A stretch of DNA of 64,000 nt from Bin5 sp965204525 (GTDB lineage Bacteria; Chloroflexota; Anaerolineae; Caldilineales; Caldilineaceae), in the NCBI GenBank assembly GCA_965204525.1, contig OZ241994.1:1736001-1800000 (forward strand), given 5' to 3'. A program made the position numbers and the translations under genes. This document shows positions 1 through 8,881 of this stretch, one piece after another (position 1 is the first letter of the stretch; the number at the start of each line of letters is the position of its first letter). Under the pieces are notes generated by a model, which did not search any database, had not been told where the DNA came from, and worked only from the letters and a program-made list of their open reading frames with translations.

Positions 1-591
1 CGGCCACTCGCCGGTCGCGGGGGCGTCGCGCACGTCGATTACCGGGGGCGGCGGCGTCTCTCCCTGCAGTTGCGCCGCTGCTCGCAGGATCGCCTGGACA
101 GGCTTTACGTACCCTGTACAACGGCAGAGGATGCCGGCAATCGCTTCACGGACCGCGGCTTCGCTGGGGTGCGGGTCGCTGTCCAGCAGATGTTGGGCGG
201 CCAGGATCTGCGCGGGCGTGCAGTAGCCGCACTGGATTGCCCCGCAGTCGATAAACTGCTGCTGCAACGCGGTAAGGCGAGGAGACAGGAACTCGACCCG
301 GCTCCTTTCACCGCCTTCCCCGTCTTCTTCTTCCAGGCCTTCGAGGGTGATGACCGATGCGCCGTCAGCCTGGGAGGCCAGCAGGAGTCCGCTGTTGACA
401 AGGCGATAGCTTTTCGGGGCGTCGGGCGTTCGGGTGAAGAGAATCGCGTCGGCGCCGCTCTCGCCTGTCTCGTCTCCATGTTTGACGCTGAAGATGCGCA
501 GCCGCCGCAGGGACGTACGCAGAAGCTCACCGGGACGGACATCGATCTGGTGGTACGTACCGTTAACTGTAAGCGTGATCGTTGATGGCAT
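1..591 (-). CDS. Molybdenum hydroxylase [2Fe-2S] subunit or domain, partial at left edge
   Basis: Iron-sulfur component of a xanthine dehydrogenase/CO dehydrogenase-family molybdenum hydroxylase, which carries electrons from the Mo cofactor towards FAD. The frame opens at ATG 591 and stays open to the window edge (197 codons). The helical [2Fe-2S] domain is clear: C121-GY-C124 and C156-R-C158 in the usual contexts (CGAIQCGYCTP and CRCTGY). The N-terminal ferredoxin-like fold is recognisable, but all four cluster cysteines are replaced (D40, S45, D48 and G68 at the expected positions). Free-standing subunits usually end soon after the CRCTGY helix. Here a proline-rich linker continues past residue 175, so a fusion to the Mo-binding subunit beyond the edge is plausible but unseen. 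The gene lies 48 bp downstream of the FAD subunit, probably in one operon. Confidence 0.85.
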   Translation of the reverse strand, partial: MPSTITLTVNGTYHQIDVRPGELLRTSLRRLRIFSVKHGDETGESGADAILFTRTPDAPKSYRLVNSGLLLASQADGASVITLEGLEEEDGEGGERSRVEFLSPRLTALQQQFIDCGAIQCGYCTPAQILAAQHLLDSDPHPSEAAVREAIAGILCRCTGYVKPVQAILRAAAQLQGETPPPPVIDVRDAPATGEWP

Positions 592-639
592 AGTTGGAAG
601 TCTGTTTTCCGAAAGTATCAGGTCTGTACAGCCCCCAGG

Positions 640-1455
640 CTACTGGGGGACATTCGCTGCGGCAGCCCGCGCCCGGCGCGCTACGACCTCTGCCATGGCC
701 GACCTGTACCCGGCGCCGCCCTTGTAGTCACCTCTGGGGACGAGCGGGCCGCCGGCAAGCCGGGGTCGCGGACCTACACCGCAGAGAGCCGTTCGTGTCG
801 CGTTATCGCTCTCCGCAGCGGCAGGCCCACTTTGGGAGGACCGGCCGTTCACCGCCGCGACAACAACCGCGGCGACGATGCACCTGTCCATGGGTGTGCG
901 GGCTATGCGCGCGTGGCCGCCTGCAGCCGGGTCCAGGGGCAATCGAATCTCGGTTATGAGAGTCGGCGCCTCGGCAGGACCGGAAAGGGTAAGGTCGAAA
1001 TCGTCCAGCTGCCGGCACGACTCGACGCCATCCCGGTCGACAGTCACAACCGCGGTGTTCAGCGCCAGCAACGCGGCGAATAACTCGCTGTCAGGCTCGG
1101 CCAGTGCGATAAGCCCTCCTGCAGTGGCAGCGTTGCGCAGGTTATGGGGGCCTTCAAAGCGCGCCGTTCGGGGCAGGATGCCGCCGGCCAGAGCTGCGCT
1201 CAGAGGATGTTCGACCAGGTCCGTAAGTGTCGTCATTGCGCCGACACGCAGGCTGGCGTCGGCCTGCTGAACATAGGACAGATTCAAGGCGGCCAAATCG
1301 ACGACGCCGTCCACGGCTCGCTGCTGCCGCGTTTCCAGAGCCCCTACCAGATGAGTGCCTCCCGCCAGGGGCAGGCGGCGGGACGTACGATCAGCCAGTA
1401 GTTCGAGCGCATCGGCCAGCGTCTCTGGTCTGTGATATTCCGCGAGAATAGCCAT
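640..1455 (-). CDS. Molybdenum hydroxylase FAD-binding subunit (CoxM/XdhB type)
   Basis: FAD-binding subunit of a xanthine dehydrogenase/aerobic CO dehydrogenase-type enzyme, which passes electrons from the iron-sulfur clusters to an acceptor. At 271 residues it has the normal family length. The first FAD loop is seen near residues 30-38 (LAGGTHLVG). The second is near 107-119 (NLRNAATAGGLIA), matching the family's RN-x2-T-x-GG signature. The C-terminal CO_deh_flav_C-like part is shorter and more basic than usual. It lies directly upstream of the [2Fe-2S] gene on the same strand, the common medium-small-large order. The substrate cannot be told, because the Mo subunit is outside the window. 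Confidence 0.85.
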   Translation of the reverse strand: MAILAEYHRPETLADALELLADRTSRRLPLAGGTHLVGALETRQQRAVDGVVDLAALNLSYVQQADASLRVGAMTTLTDLVEHPLSAALAGGILPRTARFEGPHNLRNAATAGGLIALAEPDSELFAALLALNTAVVTVDRDGVESCRQLDDFDLTLSGPAEAPTLITEIRLPLDPAAGGHARIARTPMDRCIVAAVVVAAVNGRSSQSGPAAAESDNATRTALCGVGPRPRLAGGPLVPRGDYKGGAGYRSAMAEVVARRARAAAANVPQ

Positions 1456-1512
1456 GTCTGGTCTGCGATCTTTGGGCAGTGGAAAGCCAGCTGCGGGTTG
1501 CCGGCGCAGGGG

Positions 1513-2139
1513 CTATGCGCCTGGCGGAGGTTCCGGCGCGAGGTCCAGATCCTGCAGCAGGCCGACCAGGCTGAAATTCATCGCCAGCACAACCGCCGCC
1601 GGTGTGAGCAAAAAGATGGGCAGTACGGTCACAAAACTGACGACGAGCAAGAGGACCTGGAAGAGGAACATGAGAAAGGTATAGAGTGGATGGCGCAACG
1701 CGAGAATGAAAGCGTTGCGGAGGACCATCTTTATACTCATTTCGTCCTGCTGCCAAAGCAAGGGGAAGAAGTATTGCCCTGCCATGAGAACGATAATCAG
1801 GATCCAGACCCATACGATACTGATGATCTGGGCCCAACTGGCGGTGCTGGCCCCGTAGAAGCGAATGTTCACGACGACGCCAGCGATCATCAGTAGATTT
1901 ATGCCGAGCAGCAGCCAGCTCTTGCCGATAGTGGACTTAGCCCCGTCCCAGAAGAACGCGCTCTCAACCCGGCGGTAGTTGGCGACGCGGTTGGCCGCGT
2001 TATGGATTCCTGACGTCACCGGGCCCGCGGGCAGTACCAGGAAGACCCCGACCCACCAGAGGACGCTGAGCCAGACCCACAGGAGCAGGTCCTCATAGAG
2101 CGCCTTGATCGTGCGCCACATTACTGTGAATGCTTTCAT
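1513..2139 (-). CDS. DUF624/YesL-like integral membrane protein
   Basis: A 208-residue membrane protein of unknown function. It has five likely hydrophobic segments, around residues 17-40, 75-95, 103-127, 150-172 and 173-195. The early PAGPVTSGIHNAANRV stretch resembles the PA-T-G-Y signature of the DUF624 (YesL) family, whose members often sit near sugar ABC transporter genes in Firmicutes and Chloroflexota. The ATG at 2139 is preceded by an AGGA about 7 nt upstream. It is 57 bp upstream of the FAD subunit on the same strand and could be co-transcribed with it. The family assignment is moderate; membrane location is clear. Confidence 0.65.
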   Translation of the reverse strand: MKAFTVMWRTIKALYEDLLLWVWLSVLWWVGVFLVLPAGPVTSGIHNAANRVANYRRVESAFFWDGAKSTIGKSWLLLGINLLMIAGVVVNIRFYGASTASWAQIISIVWVWILIIVLMAGQYFFPLLWQQDEMSIKMVLRNAFILALRHPLYTFLMFLFQVLLLVVSFVTVLPIFLLTPAAVVLAMNFSLVGLLQDLDLAPEPPPGA

Positions 2140-2366
2140 TGTAGTCCTATCTACCGCATAGCTGGCGCCCGGCCCAAAGCAAGGCTCACTACCGCCGCTA
2201 CAGCAGGGCCGGGAATCTCATTCTCCATATTATAGCAGCAGCCGCCACGTTTCTCTGAATCTGTCATTGACGTCTCCCGGCCTGATCTGTCGGACTGAGC
2301 GCCATCTGGGCGACCAGTTTACAGCCTCATGGGGAACAAGGGGATTCGAGAGTGAGCGGCAAACTT

Positions 2367-2396
2367 TTGCCACTTATGAATTGGGACAGATATAAT
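2367..2396 (+). promoter_or_regulatory. Sigma-70-type promoter for metG
   Basis: TTGCCA (2367-2372), an 18-nt spacer, then a perfect TATAAT (2391-2396). Transcription would start near 2403, giving a leader of about 47 nt before metG. The rest of the 310-bp gap 2140-2449 between the divergent genes holds nothing else that I recognise. Confidence 0.65.
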
Positions 2397-2412
2397 GAGT
2401 AGAAATCCCGAG

Positions 2413-2428
2413 GGGGCGAATTCGCCCC
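2413..2428. repeat. 16-bp perfect palindrome in the metG leader
   Basis: GGGGCGAATTCGCCCC is perfectly self-complementary. It lies between the predicted transcription start (about 2403) and the metG ribosome binding site (GGAGG, 2438-2442). It could be an operator for a dimeric repressor, or an RNA hairpin with a very tight loop. Confidence 0.5.
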
Positions 2429-2449
2429 GAACCGCTCGGAGGATGACCG

Positions 2450-4276
2450 ATGACCGATCAAGGCAGGAAAATCCTTGTTTGCGTTGCCTGGCCCTATGCC
2501 AACGGCGAGAAGCACATCGGACAGATCGCGGGCGCGTATCTGCCGCCCGATATCTTTGCCCGTTACCAGCGCATGGCAGGCAACGACGTACTGATGGTCA
2601 GCGGCTCCGATACGCATGGTACGCCCATCACCTTGCAGGCGGAGAGAGAGGGTCTGGATGCCGCCGAAGTGGTGGACAAGTATCACGAGCTCTTCGTTGA
2701 AGGCTGTATGGCGATGGGCCTGACTTTCGACCTGTACACGCACACGGATACGCAGAACCACTGGGACGTGACGCAACAGGTGTTCCGGCGGCATATGGCG
2801 AACGAGTATATCTACAAAGAGGTACAGAAGCAGTGGTACGATCCGGAGGCGGGGCGTTTTTTGGCAGACCGCTATGTGGAGGGGCGTTGCCCATTCTGCG
2901 GCTTTGCCGAGGCACGCGGCGACCAGTGCGACAACTGCGGCCGGCTCTATGATGCATTGGAGTTGACCAACACGAGATCCAAACTGAGCGGGAGCGCCGA
3001 GCTGGAGGTACGGGAAACGGAACATTTCTTTCTCGATTTGGGCGCGCTCAATGAACCGCTGCTTGAATGGATCGGCAGCGGTAAAGAGCACTGGCGCAAC
3101 AACGTCCTGAATTTCACCCAAGGCCAGCTGAACCTGAAGGAGTTGCGGGGGCGGGCCATTACACGCGACATCGATTGGGGGATCGCCATTCCGGTCGAGG
3201 GTTACGAGAGCAAGTGCATTTACGTCTGGTACGACGCGGTGCAGGGTTACCTGAGCGCGGCGATCGAATGGGCCGCGCTGAGCGGCGGCCAGTGGCGGGA
3301 CTGGTGGGACCGGGATCTGTCGCCGGATGCCCGCCACTACTACTTCATCGGCAAGGACAACATTCCTTTCCACACGCAGATCTGGCCGGGCATGATTATG
3401 GCCTATAACGATGAGGCCGGGGCAGATAGCGAGCCGGCAGATATCTCCGGCCTGTCCGAAACGGCAGAGCCGATGAAGAAGGCCCGCCTGCACCTGCCGT
3501 ACGACGTGCCGGCAAACGAGTATCTCAACTTTGGGGGCGCGCAGTTCAGCACGAGCCGCGGCAATGTCATCGGCTTCAATACGGTTCTGGAAGAGTTCCA
3601 GGCCGACGCATGGCGCTATACTTTGACGGCCATGGCGCCGGAGAGCGCCGATACCGAGTTCACGTGGCCGGACTTCATCGAACTGGTCAACAACGAGCTG
3701 GTGGCGAATTGGGGCAACCTGGTCAACCGGGCGGTCGGTTTCGCCTTCAGACGGTTCGATGGGGCGGTCCCTCACCCCGGGGAGATGGACGCGGCGGACG
3801 GGGCCTTGGTGGAAGAGATACGCGGTGGTTTCGGCAGCGTTGGAGCGCTGTACGAGGCTGTGAGGTTGAAGGCCGCCCTGCAGGAGGCGCGCCGGTTGAG
3901 CCAGCGCGTTAACCAATATCTGAACGAGAAGGAGCCCTGGAGGACCGTTCAGACCGATCCACAGACTGCAGCCACAACCGTATACGTGACGCTGCAAGCC
4001 ATCGACTGGCTGAAGTTGCTGTGGGCTCCGATCCTGCCCCACAGCAGTGAACGGTTACACCAATACCTGGGCTATACTGAGCCGCTCTTCGGCCGGCTGG
4101 ACACGACGGCCGTTGAGGACGACCGCGGCTCACATCTGGTGTTGCGCTACGAACATGGGAGAGCCAGCGGCGTCTGGAAGGCGCAAACTCTGGCGGCAGG
4201 ACAACTGTTGCGGAAACCGGCGCCACTTTTCACTAAACTGGATCCTGCGGTCGTACTGGGTGAGGCGGACGGGTAA
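2450..4276 (+). CDS. metG: Methionine--tRNA ligase
   Basis: Class I aminoacyl-tRNA synthetase that charges tRNA-Met in the cytoplasm. The Rossmann catalytic domain carries the HIGH-type motif HIGQ at residues 22-25, within a WPYANGEKHIG context. The connective-peptide zinc knuckle has two CxxC pairs (C147/C150 and C160/C163). The KMSKS loop is present as the variant QFSTSRG at 365-371. The anticodon-binding helical domain follows, with an NQYLNEKEPW motif. At 608 residues, no C-terminal EMAP/Trbp tRNA-binding domain is seen. The start is supported by GGAGG 7 nt upstream; an ATG at 2443 is out of frame. The next gene begins 3 bp after the stop. Confidence 0.97.
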   Translation: MTDQGRKILVCVAWPYANGEKHIGQIAGAYLPPDIFARYQRMAGNDVLMVSGSDTHGTPITLQAEREGLDAAEVVDKYHELFVEGCMAMGLTFDLYTHTDTQNHWDVTQQVFRRHMANEYIYKEVQKQWYDPEAGRFLADRYVEGRCPFCGFAEARGDQCDNCGRLYDALELTNTRSKLSGSAELEVRETEHFFLDLGALNEPLLEWIGSGKEHWRNNVLNFTQGQLNLKELRGRAITRDIDWGIAIPVEGYESKCIYVWYDAVQGYLSAAIEWAALSGGQWRDWWDRDLSPDARHYYFIGKDNIPFHTQIWPGMIMAYNDEAGADSEPADISGLSETAEPMKKARLHLPYDVPANEYLNFGGAQFSTSRGNVIGFNTVLEEFQADAWRYTLTAMAPESADTEFTWPDFIELVNNELVANWGNLVNRAVGFAFRRFDGAVPHPGEMDAADGALVEEIRGGFGSVGALYEAVRLKAALQEARRLSQRVNQYLNEKEPWRTVQTDPQTAATTVYVTLQAIDWLKLLWAPILPHSSERLHQYLGYTEPLFGRLDTTAVEDDRGSHLVLRYEHGRASGVWKAQTLAAGQLLRKPAPLFTKLDPAVVLGEADG

Positions 4277-4279
4277 CGC

Positions 4280-5884
4280 GTGGCAGGGCTCATGCTCAGA
4301 GGCACAAATGCAACCGCCTACGCCCTACTTTGCATCCTGGTCGTTCATGCTGCCCTGGGCACACTCTTCGCCATCAAGACTCCGCCCTGGCAGAACCCGG
4401 ACGAGCCGGCCCACTACAACTACATCGCCCATATTGCGACCGAAAGACAGCTGCCGGTGCTGCAGATGGGCGACTATGACGGGACCTACCTCGAACGCCT
4501 GAAAGCGGGGAAGTTTCCGCCTCACCTCTCGATTGATCCGGTCCGCTATGAATTTCATCAGCCCCCTCTCTACTACTTGCTCGCAGTTCCGGTCTTCTGG
4601 TTGAGCCAGGGGCAACTGCTGGCACTGCGGCTTTTCAACGTTTTGCTGGGCGCGTGCGTTGTGTTGCTGGTCTTCCTTTGCGCGCGCGCCGCGGCGCCCG
4701 GATCACCTCACATCGCCCTGGGAGCGGCCGCTTTTGCGGCCTTTCTTCCCATGCACGTGGCGCTGATGGCGTCGATCAATAACGACGCCCTTGCCGAACT
4801 GCTGATCGCGGGAACCGTGCTGGCGCTCTTACGCTGGCAGGGTCTGGGAGTTGAAGACGACGGGGACAGAGGGCCGGCCTATCTGCTGGCAGCCGGGACC
4901 GTCATCGGCCTTGGCTTTCTTACCAAAGCGACCACCTATACTCTCCTCGCCGTGGGGCTCGTCGTCGTCATCATCCGTTCAGTCCGGCCGGGTCGCGACG
5001 GCGTGAACGCGGCTGGAAAGCTGCCGGTGCAGCTCGCGCTGCTGATTGCGCCGGCACTGCTCCTCGGTCTACCGTGGTGGATCCGAAACAGTGCGCTGTA
5101 CGGGAATCTGGATATCCTCGGCCTTGCCTGGCACGATGCGGTGGTTACCGGGCAGCCGACCGCAGCTGCCTGGATTGCCGAGAACGGTTGGGGGGCATAT
5201 TGGGAGCGGGCGTGGACGTTTACCAGCAAGAGCTTCTGGGGGGTATTCGGCTGGCTGGGCGTGTTCATGGATGCCCGTATCTATACGACTCTCTTCATTC
5301 TGTCGGCGCTGGCGGCAGTTGGCTGCCTGTACCGTTTCCGGGCGAGCGTGCAGCGAAGCAGCTGGCAGTGGGCTGTTCTCCTGACTTCGCCCTGGATGAC
5401 TCTGCTGCTGCTGTGGCTGGCGACATTCGCGGCGTACGGGTGGTATAACTTGGGGTTCATCCAACACCAGGGCCGCTATCTCTTTCCGGCCCTACCGGCG
5501 TGGAGTACGCTCTTCGCTTTGGGTTGGTGGGCGGTGCTTGAGAGAAGGGCCAGCCTGACGGCGGGGGGTATCCTGCTGGCGGGAGCGGCCGCGCACGTTG
5601 CAGTTGCTCCTCTCAGGGGCGGAACTGCGGACAAGTGGACGCTGCTGCTGTTTGGTCTTGCCGGCCTAGGCATGCTGGTTTACGGGCTACTCACCGGCCG
5701 CGTTTCCAGGTTCCTAGAGGCCAGCGGCCTTGGAGAGAAGAATCGCAATCCCCAGGACCTTTCGGTACGGCTACGCGATGACAGCAGTTTGCGTCCGATC
5801 TTGTACGTCTGCCCGTTCCTGGCCATGATTGCTCTGGACATAGCCATACCGTTCCTGTATATTGTCCCTCAGCTAAGTTCGTAG
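4280..5884 (+). CDS. GT-C-type membrane glycosyltransferase-like protein (DUF2142/GT39-like)
   Basis: Polytopic inner-membrane protein of about 530 residues with roughly ten to twelve hydrophobic helices. An N-terminal external loop after the first helix contains PDEPAHYNYI near residue 39. This acidic motif is characteristic of lipid-linked-sugar-dependent GT-C glycosyltransferases (PMT/ArnT/GT39) and of the related DUF2142 family. A second loop motif, FHQPPLYY, is also typical. It probably transfers a sugar from a polyprenyl phosphate donor to a cell-envelope acceptor; the substrate is unknown. The listed start is GTG 4280, and ATG 4292 is an equally good alternative. The gene follows metG by 3 bp and may be read from the metG promoter. 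Confidence 0.7.
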   Translation: MAGLMLRGTNATAYALLCILVVHAALGTLFAIKTPPWQNPDEPAHYNYIAHIATERQLPVLQMGDYDGTYLERLKAGKFPPHLSIDPVRYEFHQPPLYYLLAVPVFWLSQGQLLALRLFNVLLGACVVLLVFLCARAAAPGSPHIALGAAAFAAFLPMHVALMASINNDALAELLIAGTVLALLRWQGLGVEDDGDRGPAYLLAAGTVIGLGFLTKATTYTLLAVGLVVVIIRSVRPGRDGVNAAGKLPVQLALLIAPALLLGLPWWIRNSALYGNLDILGLAWHDAVVTGQPTAAAWIAENGWGAYWERAWTFTSKSFWGVFGWLGVFMDARIYTTLFILSALAAVGCLYRFRASVQRSSWQWAVLLTSPWMTLLLLWLATFAAYGWYNLGFIQHQGRYLFPALPAWSTLFALGWWAVLERRASLTAGGILLAGAAAHVAVAPLRGGTADKWTLLLFGLAGLGMLVYGLLTGRVSRFLEASGLGEKNRNPQDLSVRLRDDSSLRPILYVCPFLAMIALDIAIPFLYIVPQLSS

Positions 5885-6011
5885 CTTTGTGCTTCCAGTC
5901 CGCGGCAGTTTCAGTTACCCGGAGTTGACAGCGCTTTGGGGCGAACGCGGCGGGAAAGTTTGCAGCCGGTGTTCGCATTGCCCGCGACCTGTCTCTGAAA
6001 CAGAGAAATAG

Positions 6012-7964
6012 ATGAGTTCAACCGCCCCTCTACCTCCAGCCCGACAGATTGTACCGATGAGGCATCTTCCAGGCCCGCCAGCAGTTTACGGAAGGCCTCC
6101 CAGCGGCGTCGAATACATACTTATCTGGATTTGCGTGGCATTCGTGGCAGTTGCCGGCATGTTCGCCGGCTGGCAGTTCTGGCACACTGACCGCATTTTC
6201 AGCGGTGTGCGCGTGGCGGGTGTCCCGGTTGGAGGCGAGACGCGTGCGTCGGCCCTGTTGAGGTTGCACAGAGAGCTGACCCCCTATCCGCTGGCGCCAG
6301 TCTATCTCGAACTCGGCCCCGGTTCCCCGGAGGGGGGCGGAGCCACAGGAGCTACGGTCAGGCGGTGGGCTTTGGGCGCCGAGCTGCTTGCGCCCGAGGC
6401 GGACCTGGAGGGCGCCGTCAAACTTGCCTATCATATCGGACGGCAGGGTGGTCTTTTCGAACGTATTTTCAGCCAGTGGCAAGCCTTCAACGGCCGGAAG
6501 ACGGTGTGGCCGGAGGTCATTGTCAGTGAAGGCGTTGTTCGCCAGGCCGTCGGCAATGCGGCGGCGGAAGTGCGCAGGCCAAGTCGCCCAGCCATCCAGA
6601 TTGGCGAACTCTCACTCCCGGCGCAGCCGGGCCTCGACGTTGATATCGCGGCAACGGCGCACCAGATACTGGCCCAAGTGGCGAGCGGGCAATCGGGAAC
6701 CGTCTCCCTGCAGACGTACAGCACTGCGCCGCCAGAGAGCGCGGCAGCGGACCCGTCACAGGACAGTGCAGGCGCCAGCTCGTCAGCTTCGAACGGCGGC
6801 CCAGGCTTTTCCGGTGGTCTCACGCCTCCTGAGCCGGTCGTCCTGCGGCATGAACCGTCCGGGACTGCATTTGCGCTTGACTCGGCGCAACTGCAGAAGA
6901 TCATGCCCGGCGGAGATCCCAGCTTTCTCAATGAAGAGGCCCTGCGCTTCGTGGTCGAGGGCTGGGCGAACCAGGTCTCTTTTCCTGCCCAGGACGCCCG
7001 TCTGCGCTTTGACGACGCGACGTCGGCGCTGACGGTGCTGCAGCAGAGCAGAGCAGGCCAGCGACTGAATGTTGACCTGACTATCGAGGCTGTACGCAAA
7101 GCGCTGACCACTGACCAGCGGACAGGTACGCTGCCGATTATTTCCATTCCGCCGGCAGTTGACTCAGGAAAGCTGGCCGAACTGGGAATAAGAGAACTGG
7201 TCGCCAGCGGTACCACCTACTTTAAGGGAAGTAGCAGCACGCGCGTTTACAACATCGAGGTCGCTGCAGAGAAACTGGTCGGGGTGGTCGTTCCACCCGG
7301 CGGCGTCTTCAGCTTCAATTCGGCGATCGAGGCGGTTAGCGGGGCCAACGGTTTCGAAGACTCGGCAATTATCTGGGGGGACCGGACAGCGGTTGGCGTT
7401 GGGGGCGGGGTCTGCCAGGTGAGTACAACGGTTTTTCGGGCGGCGCTGGAAGGCGGGTTTCCTTTTCTCGAGCGCCACAATCACGGCTATGTCGTGAGCT
7501 GGTACGGAGATCCGGGATTTGACGCGACGATATACACGCCGTATGTTGATCTCAGATTCCTCAATGATACCGACGCACATCTACTGATCCAGCCGGTTGT
7601 GGACACTGCGGACGGAGTTCTCTCCTTCCGCTTTTACGGCACGAAGCCGGACCGAGTGGTGGAAATCGGCGAGGCGGTATACGAGGATATTAAACAGCCC
7701 GGCGACCCGATCTACCAGGAAGACGCCAGCCTGGAAGCCGGGCAGATCAAGCAGGTTGAGTGGGCCAAAGAGGGGCTGACCGCTACGGTCATCCGCAAGG
7801 TTACACAGAATGGGGTGACGCGGGAGGACCCGATCAGATCGGTCTACCGGCCCTGGAACGCCATGTTCCTTTACGGTCCGGGAACGGTCATCCCCGGCGT
7901 AACCGATGTTGAGAAGCCTGCCCCTGCTCCGACAACGGAGGCAAGCGCCGGCGGCGGCAGCTGA
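6012..7964 (+). CDS. VanW-family protein with peptidoglycan-binding-like domains
   Basis: Predicted membrane-anchored cell-wall protein of 650 residues. A short cytoplasmic tail is followed by one transmembrane helix (about 34-56), then an extracellular region. The middle (about 60-400) looks like two copies of the PG_binding_4 domain found upstream of VanW, separated by a Ser/Gly/Ala-rich linker near 245-270. The VanW domain (about 405-545) shows VVPPGGVFSFN, GVGGGVCQVSTTVFRAAL and a following HGYVVSWYGDPGFDATIY block. A G5-like segment and a Pro/Thr/Ala tail complete the protein. VanW was named from vancomycin-resistance clusters, but its biochemical role is unknown. The region upstream (5885-6011) shows no clear promoter. 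Confidence 0.88.
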   Translation: MSSTAPLPPARQIVPMRHLPGPPAVYGRPPSGVEYILIWICVAFVAVAGMFAGWQFWHTDRIFSGVRVAGVPVGGETRASALLRLHRELTPYPLAPVYLELGPGSPEGGGATGATVRRWALGAELLAPEADLEGAVKLAYHIGRQGGLFERIFSQWQAFNGRKTVWPEVIVSEGVVRQAVGNAAAEVRRPSRPAIQIGELSLPAQPGLDVDIAATAHQILAQVASGQSGTVSLQTYSTAPPESAAADPSQDSAGASSSASNGGPGFSGGLTPPEPVVLRHEPSGTAFALDSAQLQKIMPGGDPSFLNEEALRFVVEGWANQVSFPAQDARLRFDDATSALTVLQQSRAGQRLNVDLTIEAVRKALTTDQRTGTLPIISIPPAVDSGKLAELGIRELVASGTTYFKGSSSTRVYNIEVAAEKLVGVVVPPGGVFSFNSAIEAVSGANGFEDSAIIWGDRTAVGVGGGVCQVSTTVFRAALEGGFPFLERHNHGYVVSWYGDPGFDATIYTPYVDLRFLNDTDAHLLIQPVVDTADGVLSFRFYGTKPDRVVEIGEAVYEDIKQPGDPIYQEDASLEAGQIKQVEWAKEGLTATVIRKVTQNGVTREDPIRSVYRPWNAMFLYGPGTVIPGVTDVEKPAPAPTTEASAGGGS

Positions 7965-8039
7965 CGGGACCGGCTCCGGCACAGACCAGTTTTTCCTCTC
8001 CAATGTATTCCCCGTTTTTCCGGTTTCCTTTCACCGCAA

Positions 8040-8858
8040 ATGCTTCTAGCCATCGATATCGGTAACAGCAGCGTCGTCATGGGCGCCTATGGCGACAAAG
8101 ACGACCCTCTGGCCACGTGGCGGCTGCCGACGGACCGACGCGGCCGACCGGAGGCGCTCAGGCAGGCTCTCTACAAGCTTTGGCAGGAGAGCGGGTTCAG
8201 CGCGCAAGACTATGAAGACGCTGCCCTGTGCAGCGTGGTCGCGCCGTTAACCGAGCTGTGGAAGGGCGTGCTGGCGGATGTTCTTGATCGCGAGCCGCTC
8301 GTACTTCACCAACGCATGGACCTGGGGTTGAGTCTGGAGGTGAGGAACCCGGACCAGGTGGGGATGGACCGGCTTGTCGACGCCGCGGCCGTTCGGGCGC
8401 GTACGACAGGCGCAGCGGTTGCCGTTGATTTCGGTACGGCGACGACGTTCAATGTTGTCGACGCGGGCGGGCGTTTTCGAGGCGGGGCGATTGCTCCGGG
8501 CCTTGCGACGGCGGCGGAGTCGCTGCTGGACAGCGCCCCCGTTTTGCTTGATCTGGCCAGGGAGATCGGAGAACGGTCCTCGGCCTCCACTGGCGTCGCG
8601 TTGGTTCCGCCTTCCTCTGCGATCGGCCGCGATACCATCGAGGCAATGCGGTCAGGGGTCGTTCTTGGCTATGCGGGACTGGTTGAAGGCCTCCTTACCC
8701 GCATCCGTGACGAACTGGATACGCCCATGACGGTCATCTCCACCGGGGGACTTGGCCGCATCGTCACACCGCTGACAGATACCATCGACCGCTACGATCC
8801 CTGGCTGACGCTGGCAGGAATTCGCAGCGTGTACCGGCGCAACGCCGGCAGGGCCTGA
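8040..8858 (+). CDS. coaX: Type III pantothenate kinase
   Basis: Catalyses ATP-dependent phosphorylation of pantothenate, the first step of coenzyme A synthesis. The ASKHA fold is evident: phosphate-1 motif LAIDIGNSS with D6, a GMDRLVDAAA segment near 110, a second phosphate loop VDFGTATTFNVVD near 132, and GGAIAPGL near 153. At 272 residues it is typical for CoaX, which unlike CoaA lacks a P-loop. No strong Shine-Dalgarno is seen before ATG 8040. The gene converges on the glycosyltransferase cluster, with 23 bp between stops. Confidence 0.95.
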   Translation: MLLAIDIGNSSVVMGAYGDKDDPLATWRLPTDRRGRPEALRQALYKLWQESGFSAQDYEDAALCSVVAPLTELWKGVLADVLDREPLVLHQRMDLGLSLEVRNPDQVGMDRLVDAAAVRARTTGAAVAVDFGTATTFNVVDAGGRFRGGAIAPGLATAAESLLDSAPVLLDLAREIGERSSASTGVALVPPSSAIGRDTIEAMRSGVVLGYAGLVEGLLTRIRDELDTPMTVISTGGLGRIVTPLTDTIDRYDPWLTLAGIRSVYRRNAGRA

Positions 8859-8881
8859 AGTCCGTTACGGCTTTCCGGCAG

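Noticed and set aside
70..585. Plus-strand open frame over the left edge
   Set aside because: It is the antisense shadow of the [2Fe-2S] gene, which has clear cluster motifs on the minus strand.
2140..2449. Possible T-box or SAM riboswitch before metG
   Set aside because: The leader is about 47 nt from the predicted transcription start, too short, and lacks a T-box sequence.
2327..4042. Long minus-strand open frame opposite metG
   Set aside because: Its sequence is arginine- and leucine-rich with no family signature, and metG is unmistakable on the plus strand; GC-rich coding often leaves such antisense frames.
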